Of a stretch of DNA of 64,000 bases, positions 48,739-58,778 are shown in pieces (position 1 is the first letter of the stretch; each line of letters opens with the position of its first letter). The translations under genes were made by a program, and so were the position numbers. Under the pieces are notes generated by a model. That model was not told the DNA's origin. It was given only the letters and a program-made list of their open reading frames with translations, and did no database searches. Source of the stretch: Duganella sp. 1224 (lineage in GTDB: Bacteria > Pseudomonadota > Gammaproteobacteria > Burkholderiales > Burkholderiaceae_D); assembly GCF_013408245.1 (NCBI RefSeq), contig NZ_JACBYS010000007.1, positions 186,001 to 250,000 of the forward strand, read 5' to 3'.

Positions 48739-49386
48739 TTATTTCAGGCCTGCCACGTAATCCGCCACTGCCTTCATTTCCTCCTCCGACATGCGCTGGG
48801 CGATGGTGTCCATCGCCGTGCCCTTGCGGGCGGCGGTCTTGAACAGGCCCAGTTGGGCGAAGGTGTAATCCTGGTGCTGGCCGGCCAGGCGCGGATACTG
48901 GACCGGAATGCCGGCGCCGGCGGCGCCGTGACAGCTGGCGCAGGCCGGCACGTTCTTCTCGGCGATGCCGCCGCGGTAGATCTTCTTGCCCAGTTCCACC
49001 GTGTCCTTGTTCTTGGCGGCGCCCGGCGTGGCCTTTTGCGTGGCCAGCCAGGCGGCGACGTTGTGCTTCTCCTCGTCGGTCAGCAGCTTGGCGTAGGTGG
49101 TCATCACCGGCTGGTTGCGGTGGGCGGTGGAGAAATCGACCAGCTGCTTGTACAGGTAGGCCTCGTGCTGGCCGCCCAGCTTGGGATTGACGCTGATGGT
49201 GGAGCTGCCCCCGGCGCCGTGGCAGGACACGCAGGCCGGCAGGCCGCGGGCGTTGTCGCCGTCGGCGTACAGGGTGGCGCCTTTGGCGGGATCGATTTTG
49301 GGGGCGGCGTGGGCCGTGGCGGTGATGGCCAGCAAGGCCATGAGCAGGGATTTAACAAGCGGTGAAAACAGATTCACACTATTCAT
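48739..49386 (-). CDS. Diheme cytochrome c4
   Basis: Periplasmic electron carrier, often a donor to cbb3-type oxidases. The 215-residue product has a signal peptide (to about residue 27) and two class I cytochrome domains, each with a heme site: CVSCH (52-56) and CASCH (149-153). The GAGGSS and GAAGAGIPVQYPRLAGQH regions match cytochrome c4. Divergent from yihA, which also borders cytochrome c4 genes in many Beta- and Gammaproteobacteria. Confidence 0.93.
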   Translation of the reverse strand: MNSVNLFSPLVKSLLMALLAITATAHAAPKIDPAKGATLYADGDNARGLPACVSCHGAGGSSTISVNPKLGGQHEAYLYKQLVDFSTAHRNQPVMTTYAKLLTDEEKHNVAAWLATQKATPGAAKNKDTVELGKKIYRGGIAEKNVPACASCHGAAGAGIPVQYPRLAGQHQDYTFAQLGLFKTAARKGTAMDTIAQRMSEEEMKAVADYVAGLK

Positions 49387-49476
49387 TCAAGCACCCTTGG
49401 AGGAGTCTAAAAAGTTGTGGCACCCGAAGTGCCATCCAAGCACGAGACGGTGCTTGGCCGCACCAGGTAACTACTC

Positions 49477-49486
49477 ATTGTACAAT
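49477..49486. promoter_or_regulatory. Symmetric -10-like palindrome between cytochrome c4 gene and yihA
   Basis: The perfect palindrome ATTGTACAAT puts a TACAAT -10 hexamer (5 of 6) on each strand. It lies 48 bases before the yihA ATG and 91 bases before the divergent cytochrome start. Neither side has a convincing -35. Confidence 0.4.
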
Positions 49487-49533
49487 AGCTTAAAAAAATA
49501 CCTGCTTTAACGTGTTGCTTTTTCCCCAATCCC

Positions 49534-50239
49534 ATGTCCAAACTCTGGCAAGCCCGCTTCTTCACGACCGTCAACCAATTGCGCGATCTGCCCGACACCC
49601 AGGTGCCGGAGATCGCTTTTGCGGGGCGCTCCAATGCCGGTAAATCGACCGCCATCAATATTTTGTGCAACCAGAAGGGGCTGGCGTTCGCGTCCAAGAC
49701 CCCTGGCCGCACCCAGCATATCAACTTCTTTTCGATCGGTGGCGCCCACGTGGCGCAGCACCGCAAGGATCCGACCAAGGTCGACGAAATCCAGGCGCTG
49801 CTGGTCGACCTGCCCGGCTACGGTTACGCCGAGGTGTCCGGCTCGGCCAAGCTGCACTGGCAGCGCCTGCTGGGCGACTACGTGCAGCGCCGCGACCAGC
49901 TGGCCGCGCTGATCCTGATCATGGACTCGCGCCGCCCGTTCACCGACCTGGACGTGCAGATGCTGGAATGGTTCGCCCCCACCGGCAAGCCCATCCATTG
50001 CATCCTGACCAAGGTCGACAAGCTCAACCGCAACGATTCGATCAACGTGCTGCGCCAGGCGCGAGCCAAGCTCGACAGCTACGTCGACGAAGACGGCGAG
50101 GGCTTCCCCTTCACCGTCCAACTGTTCTCGGCGCAGAACCGCATCGGCATCGACGAGGCCAACGACAAGATCCTGGAGTTGGCCGGGCTGATCGACGCCG
50201 ACGCCGAAGAACCCACCTCCGATCCAGAAAGCGATAGCC

Positions 50240-50247
<8 letters not shown>
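49534..50247 (+). CDS. yihA: Ribosome biogenesis GTP-binding protein YihA/YsxC (EngB)
   Basis: Essential GTPase for large-subunit assembly. G1 is GRSNAGKST (residues 31-39), G3 DLPGYG, G4 TKVDK. Length is 237 residues because of an extension with an acidic C-terminus; E. coli YihA has 210. The end of the gene overlaps hemB by 8 bases. Confidence 0.95.
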
Positions 50248-51247
<1,000 letters not shown>

Positions 51248-51257
51248 CGCCCCACCC

Positions 51258-51340
51258 GTCATTCCGGCGCAAGCCGGCATCCATAGGCAGCGTGCTTGCC
51301 CTGCACACGTTCCCTGGGTTCCGGCGTGCGCCGGAACGAC
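51258..51340. repeat. Double-hairpin intergenic repeat, family 2, copy B
   Basis: An 83-base relative of 12963-13047: begins GTCATTCCGGCGCA, has the conserved GGGTTCCGGC in the second half and ends GCCGGAACGAC. The two copies differ mainly in the central spacer. It is placed between convergent stops of hemB and the TonB-like gene. Confidence 0.82.
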
Positions 51341-51344
51341 CGCG

Positions 51345-52262
51345 CTAGCGCGACGCCCCGCGCGTGTATTCGGGGAACATCTCTTTCAGCAGGAAGGCCG
51401 ACAGTTCCTTCTCGTCCTCCGGCCGCGCGCTCAGCGTGACCACCTTGCCCAGGCGGCGCGACTCCCACTGGAAGTCGCCCTGCTTCTCCTTGCGGATGAT
51501 CTTGATCATTTCCTTGACCACCGCCGTCTCGATATCCTGCTCCGCGCCCTGCTCGACGTGGATCTGCTGCAGCCAGTTGCGCTTGAAGTTGGTGTTCCAG
51601 CCGCGGAACTTGACCTCGGCGCTGTGGAAGCTCTTGTCGACCTGGAACACGCCGCCGGTGTCGTCGCGGTCGGCGCCGCTGCTCTGACCGGCGCCGTTGG
51701 CGCGGGCGATATTGGCCAGCGCCACCCGCTTGGCGCGTTCGGCTTCGGTCTCGGCCGCTGGCGCCGGGGGCGCCGGCGGATTCTGCGACTCGCGCGCGGC
51801 GCGCTTGCGGGCCAGCATTTCCGACATATCCTCCGGTGGCGGAGGCGGCGGCGTCATGGTCGCCTGCACCGGCGGCACATAAGTTTCAAGCTTCGGCTTG
51901 CTGGCGGCCGGCGTTTCCTTGGTCACCACCTGCTTGCGCGGTGGCGGCGGCCTGGTGGCCGGCTTGGACGGCGCCGTGGTCGGCTTGGTGATTGGCTTGG
52001 GCGTGACTTTTTCAGGCATCGGCTGGATGTAGACCATGTGCCCGCCCTTCGGCGGCGGCGCCTTGGTCGGCTTGGCCGTCGGCGCGAACAGGTAGTACAG
52101 CACGCCGGCCAGGTGCAGCGCGATGGAGATGCCGATACCAATGCGGTTGTTCTTGGACTTGCGGTCCCACGTGGCGAAACCGTCCTGCGCCGATGGCAGG
52201 CGCTGGCCGCAGGTCTCGCAGTATTCCGCGTGCGCGGAGAGGATATGGGAGTCGTGGTGCAA
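51345..52262 (-). CDS. TonB-like proline-rich membrane protein with N-terminal CxxC
   Basis: A 305-residue protein of unknown function. The N-terminus has a CETC pair (Cys15, Cys18) resembling half a zinc ribbon. One membrane helix (about residues 41-60) follows, then a Pro/Lys/Thr-rich stretch (61-175) like that of TonB, and a charged C-terminal domain of about 110 residues containing RGWNTNFKRNWLQQIHVEQG and EMIKIIRKEKQGDFQWESRR. No TonB C-terminal YP motif is seen, and exbB/exbD are not adjacent. It may span the periplasm as TonB does, but that is inferred. On the minus strand after the FAD enzyme gene with a 148-base gap. Confidence 0.7.
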   Translation of the reverse strand: MHHDSHILSAHAEYCETCGQRLPSAQDGFATWDRKSKNNRIGIGISIALHLAGVLYYLFAPTAKPTKAPPPKGGHMVYIQPMPEKVTPKPITKPTTAPSKPATRPPPPRKQVVTKETPAASKPKLETYVPPVQATMTPPPPPPEDMSEMLARKRAARESQNPPAPPAPAAETEAERAKRVALANIARANGAGQSSGADRDDTGGVFQVDKSFHSAEVKFRGWNTNFKRNWLQQIHVEQGAEQDIETAVVKEMIKIIRKEKQGDFQWESRRLGKVVTLSARPEDEKELSAFLLKEMFPEYTRGASR

Positions 52263-52410
52263 GATACAAACCTTGTGGAACGCAGAAAGTCGTCAAAATG
52301 GGGCCATAGTGCCAGAGTCCCGCTCTTTTGGGAACCGCTCCAAATGCCATGCATGGCACCAGACTGCCTACTTTACAAGTTCCAGCCCTTGATGGGTGTT
52401 ACCGTATGTA

Positions 52411-54330
52411 TCAATTGCTTTGCAAAGTGTCATGTTTTGAGGCGCTCGCCACCGGCTGTTTGCGCTGGTGTGGGTCTATTTTAGCGGCCAGGGCCATGAC
52501 GCATTGTTCGGCATCCCACACCTGCCTGGACCTCAGCCGCGGGCGCGGCAGGGCGTGGGTGTAGTAGTGGGCGCCCTCTGTCAGGTAGCCCAGCGCCCAG
52601 ACGTTGGCCAGCGGCGCGCCGCGCGCGTCCAGCGGCTGGCCGGCGCGGTTGAGGTCGATGCCGCCGGGGTGGAACATGCCGTTGTAGTACGGCCGGATCA
52701 GGCCGCGTTTTAACAGATTACGGATAAGTAAGGATGTGTCGGATTCGGGCACAAACGGGTCCAATCTTGCCATGATCACCACGTCGATTGGTTGTTGCGC
52801 GGTGCCGTGGCTGAATTTGGTGGTGAGCAGGTAGGTGGAGTCGGTTTCGTCGATGTCGATACGGCTGCCGGGGCCGGCGTGCAGTTCGATGACGCCGGCG
52901 TCCAGCAGCGCCAGCAGTTCCGCGTTGCGGCGCAGCGGCGGGCCGAAGGCGGCGCGGTTGATGGCCGGGTGGTAGACGTTGAGGAATTTGCGGTGCGAGG
53001 CTGGCGTCAGGCCGCCGTGTTCGATGGCGGCCTGCAAGGTGGCGCGGACGTCGCGCAGCACGTCGGTGGCGGCCTTGGCCGGACTGGCGAGGTTGCCGCG
53101 CCGGGCTTCGGCCAGGTCGGCTTGCAGCCAGTCGCGGAAGTAGCGGCGGAAGTCGGCCAGCGTGGCGAACTGGCGGTCTTGCAGCGGGAACAGCAGCGCA
53201 GCCAGCAAGGCGTCGTCATCCGGCGAGCGCGACGACGCGGCAATGTCGAGGGCGGCGGCGTCCGGCGAGTGCGACGACGCGACAGCGTCGAGGGCGGCGG
53301 CGGCGCGCCAGGCGGCGCCGATTTCGCGCGCGAGCAGCGGCAACAGGTCGCGATCGAAGTCCAGCTGGCTGCTGCCGCGCGCGATCAGCGCCTGGCGGCG
53401 CAGCGCCGCCACCGCGTCCACCGTGAAATGGCGCGCCTGGTGGCGCCCGTCCAGCCCTTTCTGATTGACGCCGCGCGCGGCGAACGGCAGACAATTGCGC
53501 GAGCACAGCGTCAGGCGCGGCTCGCTGCCCGAGCGCACGTAGCGCAAGCCGCCGTCCGCCCCATCAACAAACGCGCCGCCCCGCCCCACCGTCAGCTCGG
53601 CAATCACGTCATGCGCGCTCAGCCCCAATCCCTGAATCGCCACCCGCGCGCCGGCGCCGATGCGCGACAGCTGCCCGACCGGATACACCTGCCGCATAAA
53701 CAGCAGCCGGCTGTTGTAGCGCGCATGGTCCTGCGCAAACTTGGCCAGCCACGCATCCAGGTCGCTGGGCAGGTTGCTGCCGTGGCCGGTGGTGAGAAAC
53801 ACATAATCGCTGGCGACGATGTAGCCGCTCTCCAGCTCGATCACGCAACTGCCATCCGGCCGCAGCGACAAGTCCACCGCGCGCTGCCGGTGGTGCGCGA
53901 CCGTCACGCCGGCCGGCAGCGCCGCCGCCACTTGCTGGTACACCCACGCCAGGTACTCGCCAAGCAGGCCGCGCGGCAGATAGTCGGTGTCGGCGATGTC
54001 GTGCCCGCCGCTGCCGCCAAGCCGGTAGTAGTGGCTGTCTACGCGCCGGTAGCCCGCCTGCCGCGCCCACTCGGTCAGCGACGGCGTCGCGCACACCGGC
54101 GCATGCCGCACCGCGCCCGGCGCCGGAAACATGGTGACCTGGCTGGCCAGCGTGTTGATCAGCAAATGCTGCGGCTGGCGCATCGCGTGCACGCCCGGCC
54201 CGCATTCGCCGGGTTCGATCAGGATGAGATCAAGCAGCAGCTGGCGGTGCAGCGCCAGCGCGGCGAGGCGCTCGAACACGCTGAGCCCGCGCGGGCCCAT
54301 GCCGATGATGGTGATGCTGGTGCGTTTCAT
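52411..54330 (-). CDS. FAD/NAD(P)-binding protein (FAD_NAD_Pase-like oxidoreductase)
   Basis: A 639-residue cytoplasmic protein starting with a dinucleotide-binding fold: ITIIGMGPRGLSVFERLAAL (GxGxxG-type, residues about 8-16). The LLINTLASQVTMFP and TTGHGSNLP segments match the PF13454 FAD/NAD(P)-binding family (YdhS-like). A second nucleotide motif appears at VAIQGLGLSAHDV. Family members include pathway-specific oxidoreductases; substrate unknown. Residues about 345-372 contain a 14-residue tandem duplication. It lies 69 bases after the RND gene on the same strand, and its ribosome binding site is in a hairpin arm (54339-54372). Confidence 0.83.
   Translation of the reverse strand: MKRTSITIIGMGPRGLSVFERLAALALHRQLLLDLILIEPGECGPGVHAMRQPQHLLINTLASQVTMFPAPGAVRHAPVCATPSLTEWARQAGYRRVDSHYYRLGGSGGHDIADTDYLPRGLLGEYLAWVYQQVAAALPAGVTVAHHRQRAVDLSLRPDGSCVIELESGYIVASDYVFLTTGHGSNLPSDLDAWLAKFAQDHARYNSRLLFMRQVYPVGQLSRIGAGARVAIQGLGLSAHDVIAELTVGRGGAFVDGADGGLRYVRSGSEPRLTLCSRNCLPFAARGVNQKGLDGRHQARHFTVDAVAALRRQALIARGSSQLDFDRDLLPLLAREIGAAWRAAAALDAVASSHSPDAAALDIAASSRSPDDDALLAALLFPLQDRQFATLADFRRYFRDWLQADLAEARRGNLASPAKAATDVLRDVRATLQAAIEHGGLTPASHRKFLNVYHPAINRAAFGPPLRRNAELLALLDAGVIELHAGPGSRIDIDETDSTYLLTTKFSHGTAQQPIDVVIMARLDPFVPESDTSLLIRNLLKRGLIRPYYNGMFHPGGIDLNRAGQPLDARGAPLANVWALGYLTEGAHYYTHALPRPRLRSRQVWDAEQCVMALAAKIDPHQRKQPVASASKHDTLQSN
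53219..53302 (-). repeat. 42-base tandem duplication inside the FAD enzyme gene
   Basis: Two adjacent 42-base units (both begin TCCGGCGAG and end TCGAGGGCGGCGGCG) with a few mismatches. They encode 14-residue repeats, ALDAVASSHSPD and ALDIAASSRSPD, forming an extra low-complexity loop. Confidence 0.85.
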
Positions 54331-54338
54331 CCGATCGC

Positions 54339-54372
54339 CTCTTTATCCGGGCCAAAAGCCCATGATAAAGAG
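54339..54372 (-). promoter_or_regulatory. Hairpin covering the ribosome binding site of the FAD enzyme gene
   Basis: On the minus strand CTCTTTATC pairs with GATAAAGAG (nine base pairs), and inside it GGGC pairs with GCCC around TTTT. The 3' arm contains AAAGAG of the binding site AAAGAGG, seven bases before the ATG at 54330. No trailing U tract. Confidence 0.55.
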
Positions 54373-54399
54373 ACGGTCTTCAGATCAACTTGTCACCGC

Positions 54400-57300
54400 T
54401 CAATGCTTGTGCACGGCCTTCAGCGGCACCGCCTGCACCGCCTCGTGCCCGCCCGGCGCGATGGCGGCGTCGGCGGCGATTTCCTCGTCGCTCAGCGGAC
54501 CGGTGCCGCTGTACTTGTCGAGGAACAGGTAGATCACCGGCGTGATGTACAGCGTAATCACCTGCGAGAAGATCAGGCCGCCCACCACGGCCAGACCCAG
54601 CGGCTGGCGCAGCTCGGCGCCGGCGCCCAGGCCAAGCGCGATCGGCAGCGCGCCCATCAGCGCGGCCATGGTGGTCATCATGATCGGGCGGAAGCGCAGG
54701 ATACAGGCCTGGCGGATCGCCACGGCCGGCGTCAGCCCCTCGTTGCGCTGCGCGTGCAGCGCGAAGTCGATCATCATGATGGCGTTCTTCTTGACGATAC
54801 CGATCAGCATCAGGATGCCGATGATGGCGATCATGGTCAGGTCCAGGTTGAACAGGCGCAGCGTGATCAGCGCCCCCACCGCCGCCGACGGCAGACCGGC
54901 CAGAATCGTCAGCGGGTGGATGTAGCTCTCGTACAGCACGCCCAGCAGCACGTAGATCACGCCCAGCGCGGCGATGATCAGGATCAGCTGGCTGCCCTGC
55001 GAGCTCTGGAACACCGCCGCGTCGCCGCCGTAGTTGGTGATGATCGACGGCGGCAGGTGCATGTCGGCCGCCCACTGGTCGATCTTGGCGGTGGCCACGC
55101 CCAGCGGCACGTCCGGCGCCAGGTTGAACGACAGCGTGATGGCCTGCAGCTGGCCCTGGTGGTTGACGGCGGTCGGGCCGATGGTGCGCTCGACCGTGGC
55201 AAAGCTGGACAACTGCACCAGCTGGCCGGTCTTGTTGCGCACCGAGATTTTGGTCAGCGCGCTGTCGAACTGGCGGTCGGCATCGGCTGCTTCCAGGATC
55301 ACGTAATAGCTGGCCGCCGGCGAGTAAATGGTCGACACCTGGCGCTCGCCAAAAGCCAGGTACAGCGCGGTGCGGATGTCGCCGATGGCCACGCCGAGAT
55401 TGTTGGCCTTGTCGCGGTCGATCTTCAGCGACGCCTGCAAGCCCTTGTTCTGCGAATCGCTGGTGACGTCGCGGAAGTCCGGATCGGCGCGCATGCGCTC
55501 CATGTATTTGTCGGCCCACTCGTTCAGCGCGCCCGGGCTGACCGACTGCAGCGTGTACTGGTAGCGCGACTTGGACTGGCGCCCGCCCAGCTGCAGGTTC
55601 TGCACCGGGCTCAGGTAGACGGCGATGCCCGGCACCTGCCGCGTGGCCTTGCGCAGGCTGTCCAGCACTTCCGGCATGCGCTTGCGTTCGCTGCGCGGCT
55701 TGAGCACCAGGAACATGCGGCCGGTATTGCCGCCGCCGACAAACGAGGTCACGTCCTGCACGTTGGGATCGGCCTTGATGACGGCCGCCACCTTCTCCTG
55801 CAAATCCATCAGCGCGGCCGACGAGATATCTTCCGAGGCCTCGGTGTTGACGCGGATCTGGCCCAGGTCTTCCTCGGGGAAGAAACCTTTCGGCGTGGTG
55901 ACGTACAGCACCGCCGTCAGGGCGAAGGTGCCCAGCGCGGCCAGCAGCACGATGGTGCGGTGGTGCAGCGCCACGTCCAGCGTGCGGGCGTAGAAGTCGC
56001 GCAGCGCGCCAAAGCCAGCCTCGAACCAGCGGCCGATGAAGTTGCCCTTGTCGTGCTCGGGATCGATGGCGTCGGCCGGCAGCAGGCGGCTGGCCAGCAT
56101 CGGCACCAGCATCAGCGACACCGCCGCCGACACCAGCACCGACAGCGCCACCACCACGGCGAATTCGTGGAACATCAGGCCGATCACGCCCGGCATGAAG
56201 AAGATCGGAATGAACACCGCCACCAGCGACACCGAAATCGAGATGATGGTGAAGCCCATTTCCCTGGCGCCGATCAGCGACGCCTCCAGCGGCCGCTTGC
56301 CCATCTCGATGTGGCGCACGATGTTTTCCAGCACCACGATGGCGTCGTCGACCACCAGGCCGACCGCCAGCGTGATGCCGAGCAGCGAAACGTTGTCCAG
56401 CGAGTAGCCAAACGCGTACAGCAGCGCCAGCGCGCCCAGCAGCGAGATCGGCATGGTGATGGCCGGAATGAAGGTGGCGGCGGCGCGGCGCAGGAACAGG
56501 AAGATCACCATCACCACCAGGCCCACCGTCAGCAGCAGCGTCAGGTTGACGTCGTGGATGGCCTCGCGGATCGACACCGAGCGGTCGTTGACCAGGTTGA
56601 TGTTGATCGACGCCGGCAGCTGCGCCTTGAACTGCGGCAGCAGGCGGCGCACGCCATCCACCACCTGCACGGTGTTGGCGTCCGGCTGGCGCTGCACCAG
56701 CAGCACGATGGAGCGCTCGCCGTTGTAGCTGCCGGCCGCCTTGGTCGACTGGAAGCTGTCCTGCACGTCGGCCACGTCCTTCAGGCGCACCGGCTGGCCA
56801 TTGCGCTGGGCGATGATCAGTTCGGCATAGTCGGCCGCCTTCATCAGCTGGGCGTTGCCGGTGATGGTCAGCGTCTGGCTCGGGCCGTCCAGGATGCCGA
56901 GCGGCGTGTTGGCGTTGGCCGACTTGATCGCCTGCTGCAGTTCGTCCAGCGTCAGGTTGCGCGCGTTCATCAGGTCGGACTTGGCGCGGACGCGCACCGC
57001 GAAACGTTTCTGGCCGTTGACCGACACCTGCGCCACGCCCGGCAGCGTGGACAGCGACGGCGCGATCAGGTTCTCGGCATAGTCGTTCAGCTCGGACAAG
57101 GTCAGCGACGGCGAGTTCATGGTCATGAACAGCACCGGCGCGTCGGCCGGGTTGACCTTGCGGTAGGACGGCAGGTCGGTCATCTCGATCGGCAACTGGC
57201 GTTGCGCGCGCAGCAGCGCCGCCTGCACATCCACCGCCGCCTCGTTGACGTTGATGCTCGGGTCAAACTCCAGCGTCAGCGAGGAATTGCCCAGCGTGTT

Positions 57301-57549
57301 GGTCGAGGTGATGAGGCTGAGGCCGGCGATGGTGGAGAACTGCTTCTCCAGCGGCAGCGCCACCGATGAGGCCATGGTGTCCGGCGACGCGCCCGGCAGG
57401 TCGGCCGAGACGTTGATCACCGGCGTGTTGTAGCTCGGCAGCGCCGCCACCGGGATGTAGAAGTACGCCAGCACGCCGGCCAGGATCAGCGTGGCCGACA
57501 GCAGCACCACCATCACCGGGCGGCGGATGCACAACTCGGAAAGGTTCAT
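54400..57549 (-). CDS. RND efflux pump inner-membrane transporter (MdtB/MdtC-like)
   Basis: A proton-driven exporter of 1049 residues with the RND plan: 12 membrane helices, two large periplasmic loops. Begins MNLSELCIRRPVMVVLLS. The helix-4 proton-relay motif is GLVVDDAIVVLENIVRH, and GVIGLMFHEFAVVVALSVL is typical. Residue patterns (LPEIEMTDLPSYRKVNPADAP-like region near residue 130) fit the MdtB/MdtC/MuxB subgroup. Only one such subunit is present here, whereas MdtBC pumps use two. An outer-membrane channel gene is not adjacent. Three bases separate it from the adaptor gene. Probably exports drugs, bile-salt-like compounds or metals; unknown. Confidence 0.92.
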   Translation of the reverse strand: MNLSELCIRRPVMVVLLSATLILAGVLAYFYIPVAALPSYNTPVINVSADLPGASPDTMASSVALPLEKQFSTIAGLSLITSTNTLGNSSLTLEFDPSINVNEAAVDVQAALLRAQRQLPIEMTDLPSYRKVNPADAPVLFMTMNSPSLTLSELNDYAENLIAPSLSTLPGVAQVSVNGQKRFAVRVRAKSDLMNARNLTLDELQQAIKSANANTPLGILDGPSQTLTITGNAQLMKAADYAELIIAQRNGQPVRLKDVADVQDSFQSTKAAGSYNGERSIVLLVQRQPDANTVQVVDGVRRLLPQFKAQLPASININLVNDRSVSIREAIHDVNLTLLLTVGLVVMVIFLFLRRAAATFIPAITMPISLLGALALLYAFGYSLDNVSLLGITLAVGLVVDDAIVVLENIVRHIEMGKRPLEASLIGAREMGFTIISISVSLVAVFIPIFFMPGVIGLMFHEFAVVVALSVLVSAAVSLMLVPMLASRLLPADAIDPEHDKGNFIGRWFEAGFGALRDFYARTLDVALHHRTIVLLAALGTFALTAVLYVTTPKGFFPEEDLGQIRVNTEASEDISSAALMDLQEKVAAVIKADPNVQDVTSFVGGGNTGRMFLVLKPRSERKRMPEVLDSLRKATRQVPGIAVYLSPVQNLQLGGRQSKSRYQYTLQSVSPGALNEWADKYMERMRADPDFRDVTSDSQNKGLQASLKIDRDKANNLGVAIGDIRTALYLAFGERQVSTIYSPAASYYVILEAADADRQFDSALTKISVRNKTGQLVQLSSFATVERTIGPTAVNHQGQLQAITLSFNLAPDVPLGVATAKIDQWAADMHLPPSIITNYGGDAAVFQSSQGSQLILIIAALGVIYVLLGVLYESYIHPLTILAGLPSAAVGALITLRLFNLDLTMIAIIGILMLIGIVKKNAIMMIDFALHAQRNEGLTPAVAIRQACILRFRPIMMTTMAALMGALPIALGLGAGAELRQPLGLAVVGGLIFSQVITLYITPVIYLFLDKYSGTGPLSDEEIAADAAIAPGGHEAVQAVPLKAVHKH

Positions 57550-57552
57550 CGC

Positions 57553-58722
57553 CTAGCCTTTCTGCTTGCTACCATCAACCTTGTTGGCATCGACCGGCTT
57601 GTCGGCCTGGGCGATGCGTACCTTGCCGCCCGGCCGCAGGTTTTGCTTGCCGTCGACAATCACTTGTTCGTCGCCGTTCAGGCCGGACACGGCGGCGCGG
57701 TCGCCAAAGGCGTACAGGCGCTTGATGTTGACCACTTTGGCGGACTGGTCCTTGTCCACGGCGTAGACGAAGGTGCCGCGGGTGTTGCTAATGATAGCGT
57801 TTTGCGGAATCACCGTCGCATCCTTGAGCACCTGCGACACCAGCTTGGTGTTGACGTACTGGCCCGGCCACAGCGCGGTGTCCTTGTTGTCGAACTGGGC
57901 CTTGACGCGGATCACGCCGGCCACCGGGTCGACCGTGTTGTCGATGAAGCTGAGCTTGCCGTTGACGGCCAGCGACGAATTGTCCAGCGTCACCTGGACC
58001 GGCACCGGCCCCTGGCGCTGCGCCGCCATCAGCCCGGCCAGCGCGCTTTCCGGCAGCGTGAAGGCGACCGTGATCGGGTCCAGCTGGGTGACCGAGGTCA
58101 GCAGCGTGGTCATCTGCACCAGGCTGCCCGGGTAGACGTTGATGGCGCCGACGCGGCCGGTCATCGGCGCGCGGATCGCGGTGTAGCTGGCGTCCACGTT
58201 GGCCGAGCGCACGGCGGCGATGTCGGCCTGCAGCACGGCGCGCGCCGAGTCGACCTGGCTCTTCAGCGTATCGACCGCGCCCTGGGCGATGAACCTCTGC
58301 GCCAGCAGGTCCTGCGCGCGCTTGTACTGGCGCTCGTAGTCGGCCAGCGCGGCGCGGTCGCGTTCGACCTGGGCTTGCGCCTTGTCGAGGTTGGCGCGCT
58401 CGGTGCGGTCGTCGAGCGTAAACATCAGCTCGCCCGACTGGACGAACTGCCCTTCCTTGATGTGCACCTTGGCGATGGTGCTGGTGGTTTGCGGATGCAG
58501 GTCGACGGTGCTGATCGGCGTCACCGTGCCGTTGGCCTGCAACACCACCGGCACGTCCTGGCGCTGCGGCGCGATGATGCTGACGGTGGTCGGGCCCTGC
58601 GGGCCGTTGCCGTTGAGTTTGCTGCCGGAGGCGGGCGCGCCGTCGTGATGGGTCAGATACCAGATGCCGCCACCGGCGACCACGATGGCGCCCACCAACG
58701 ATGCTAAGGAAGATTTTTTCAT
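57553..58722 (-). CDS. RND efflux periplasmic adaptor (membrane fusion protein)
   Basis: The 389-residue adaptor has an N-terminal membrane/signal helix (about residues 8-24), a lipoyl domain split by an alpha-helical hairpin (about 115-180), a beta-barrel (about 200-290) and a membrane-proximal domain. MdtA-like features are PVVLQANGTVTPISTVDLHPQT and YTAIRAPMTGRVGAINVYPGSLV. It bridges the RND subunit encoded next to it with an outer-membrane channel. Separated from the upstream sensor kinase gene by 136 bases that carry imperfect repeats. Confidence 0.92.
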   Translation of the reverse strand: MKKSSLASLVGAIVVAGGGIWYLTHHDGAPASGSKLNGNGPQGPTTVSIIAPQRQDVPVVLQANGTVTPISTVDLHPQTTSTIAKVHIKEGQFVQSGELMFTLDDRTERANLDKAQAQVERDRAALADYERQYKRAQDLLAQRFIAQGAVDTLKSQVDSARAVLQADIAAVRSANVDASYTAIRAPMTGRVGAINVYPGSLVQMTTLLTSVTQLDPITVAFTLPESALAGLMAAQRQGPVPVQVTLDNSSLAVNGKLSFIDNTVDPVAGVIRVKAQFDNKDTALWPGQYVNTKLVSQVLKDATVIPQNAIISNTRGTFVYAVDKDQSAKVVNIKRLYAFGDRAAVSGLNGDEQVIVDGKQNLRPGGKVRIAQADKPVDANKVDGSKQKG

Positions 58723-58741
58723 TTTAATAATAATTTTCAGT

Positions 58742-58778
58742 CGAAAATATTGCCGCCGAGCATAAGGGCGAAATATTG
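58742..58778. promoter_or_regulatory. Imperfect direct repeat upstream of the RND adaptor gene
   Basis: CGAAAATATTGCCG (58742-58755) and GCGAAATATTGTCG (58768-58781) repeat with a 26-base spacing, 20-60 bases before the adaptor start. Could be operator half-sites. An inverted repeat CGAAAAAC/GTTTTTCG (58795-58833) lies next to it, after the kinase gene. Confidence 0.35.

Noticed and set aside
52792..57369. A 1525-codon open frame on the plus strand
   Set aside because: It lies antisense to the RND transporter and FAD enzyme, has His/Arg/Gln-rich shadow composition with no domain, and reflects the codon bias of GC-rich genes on the other strand.
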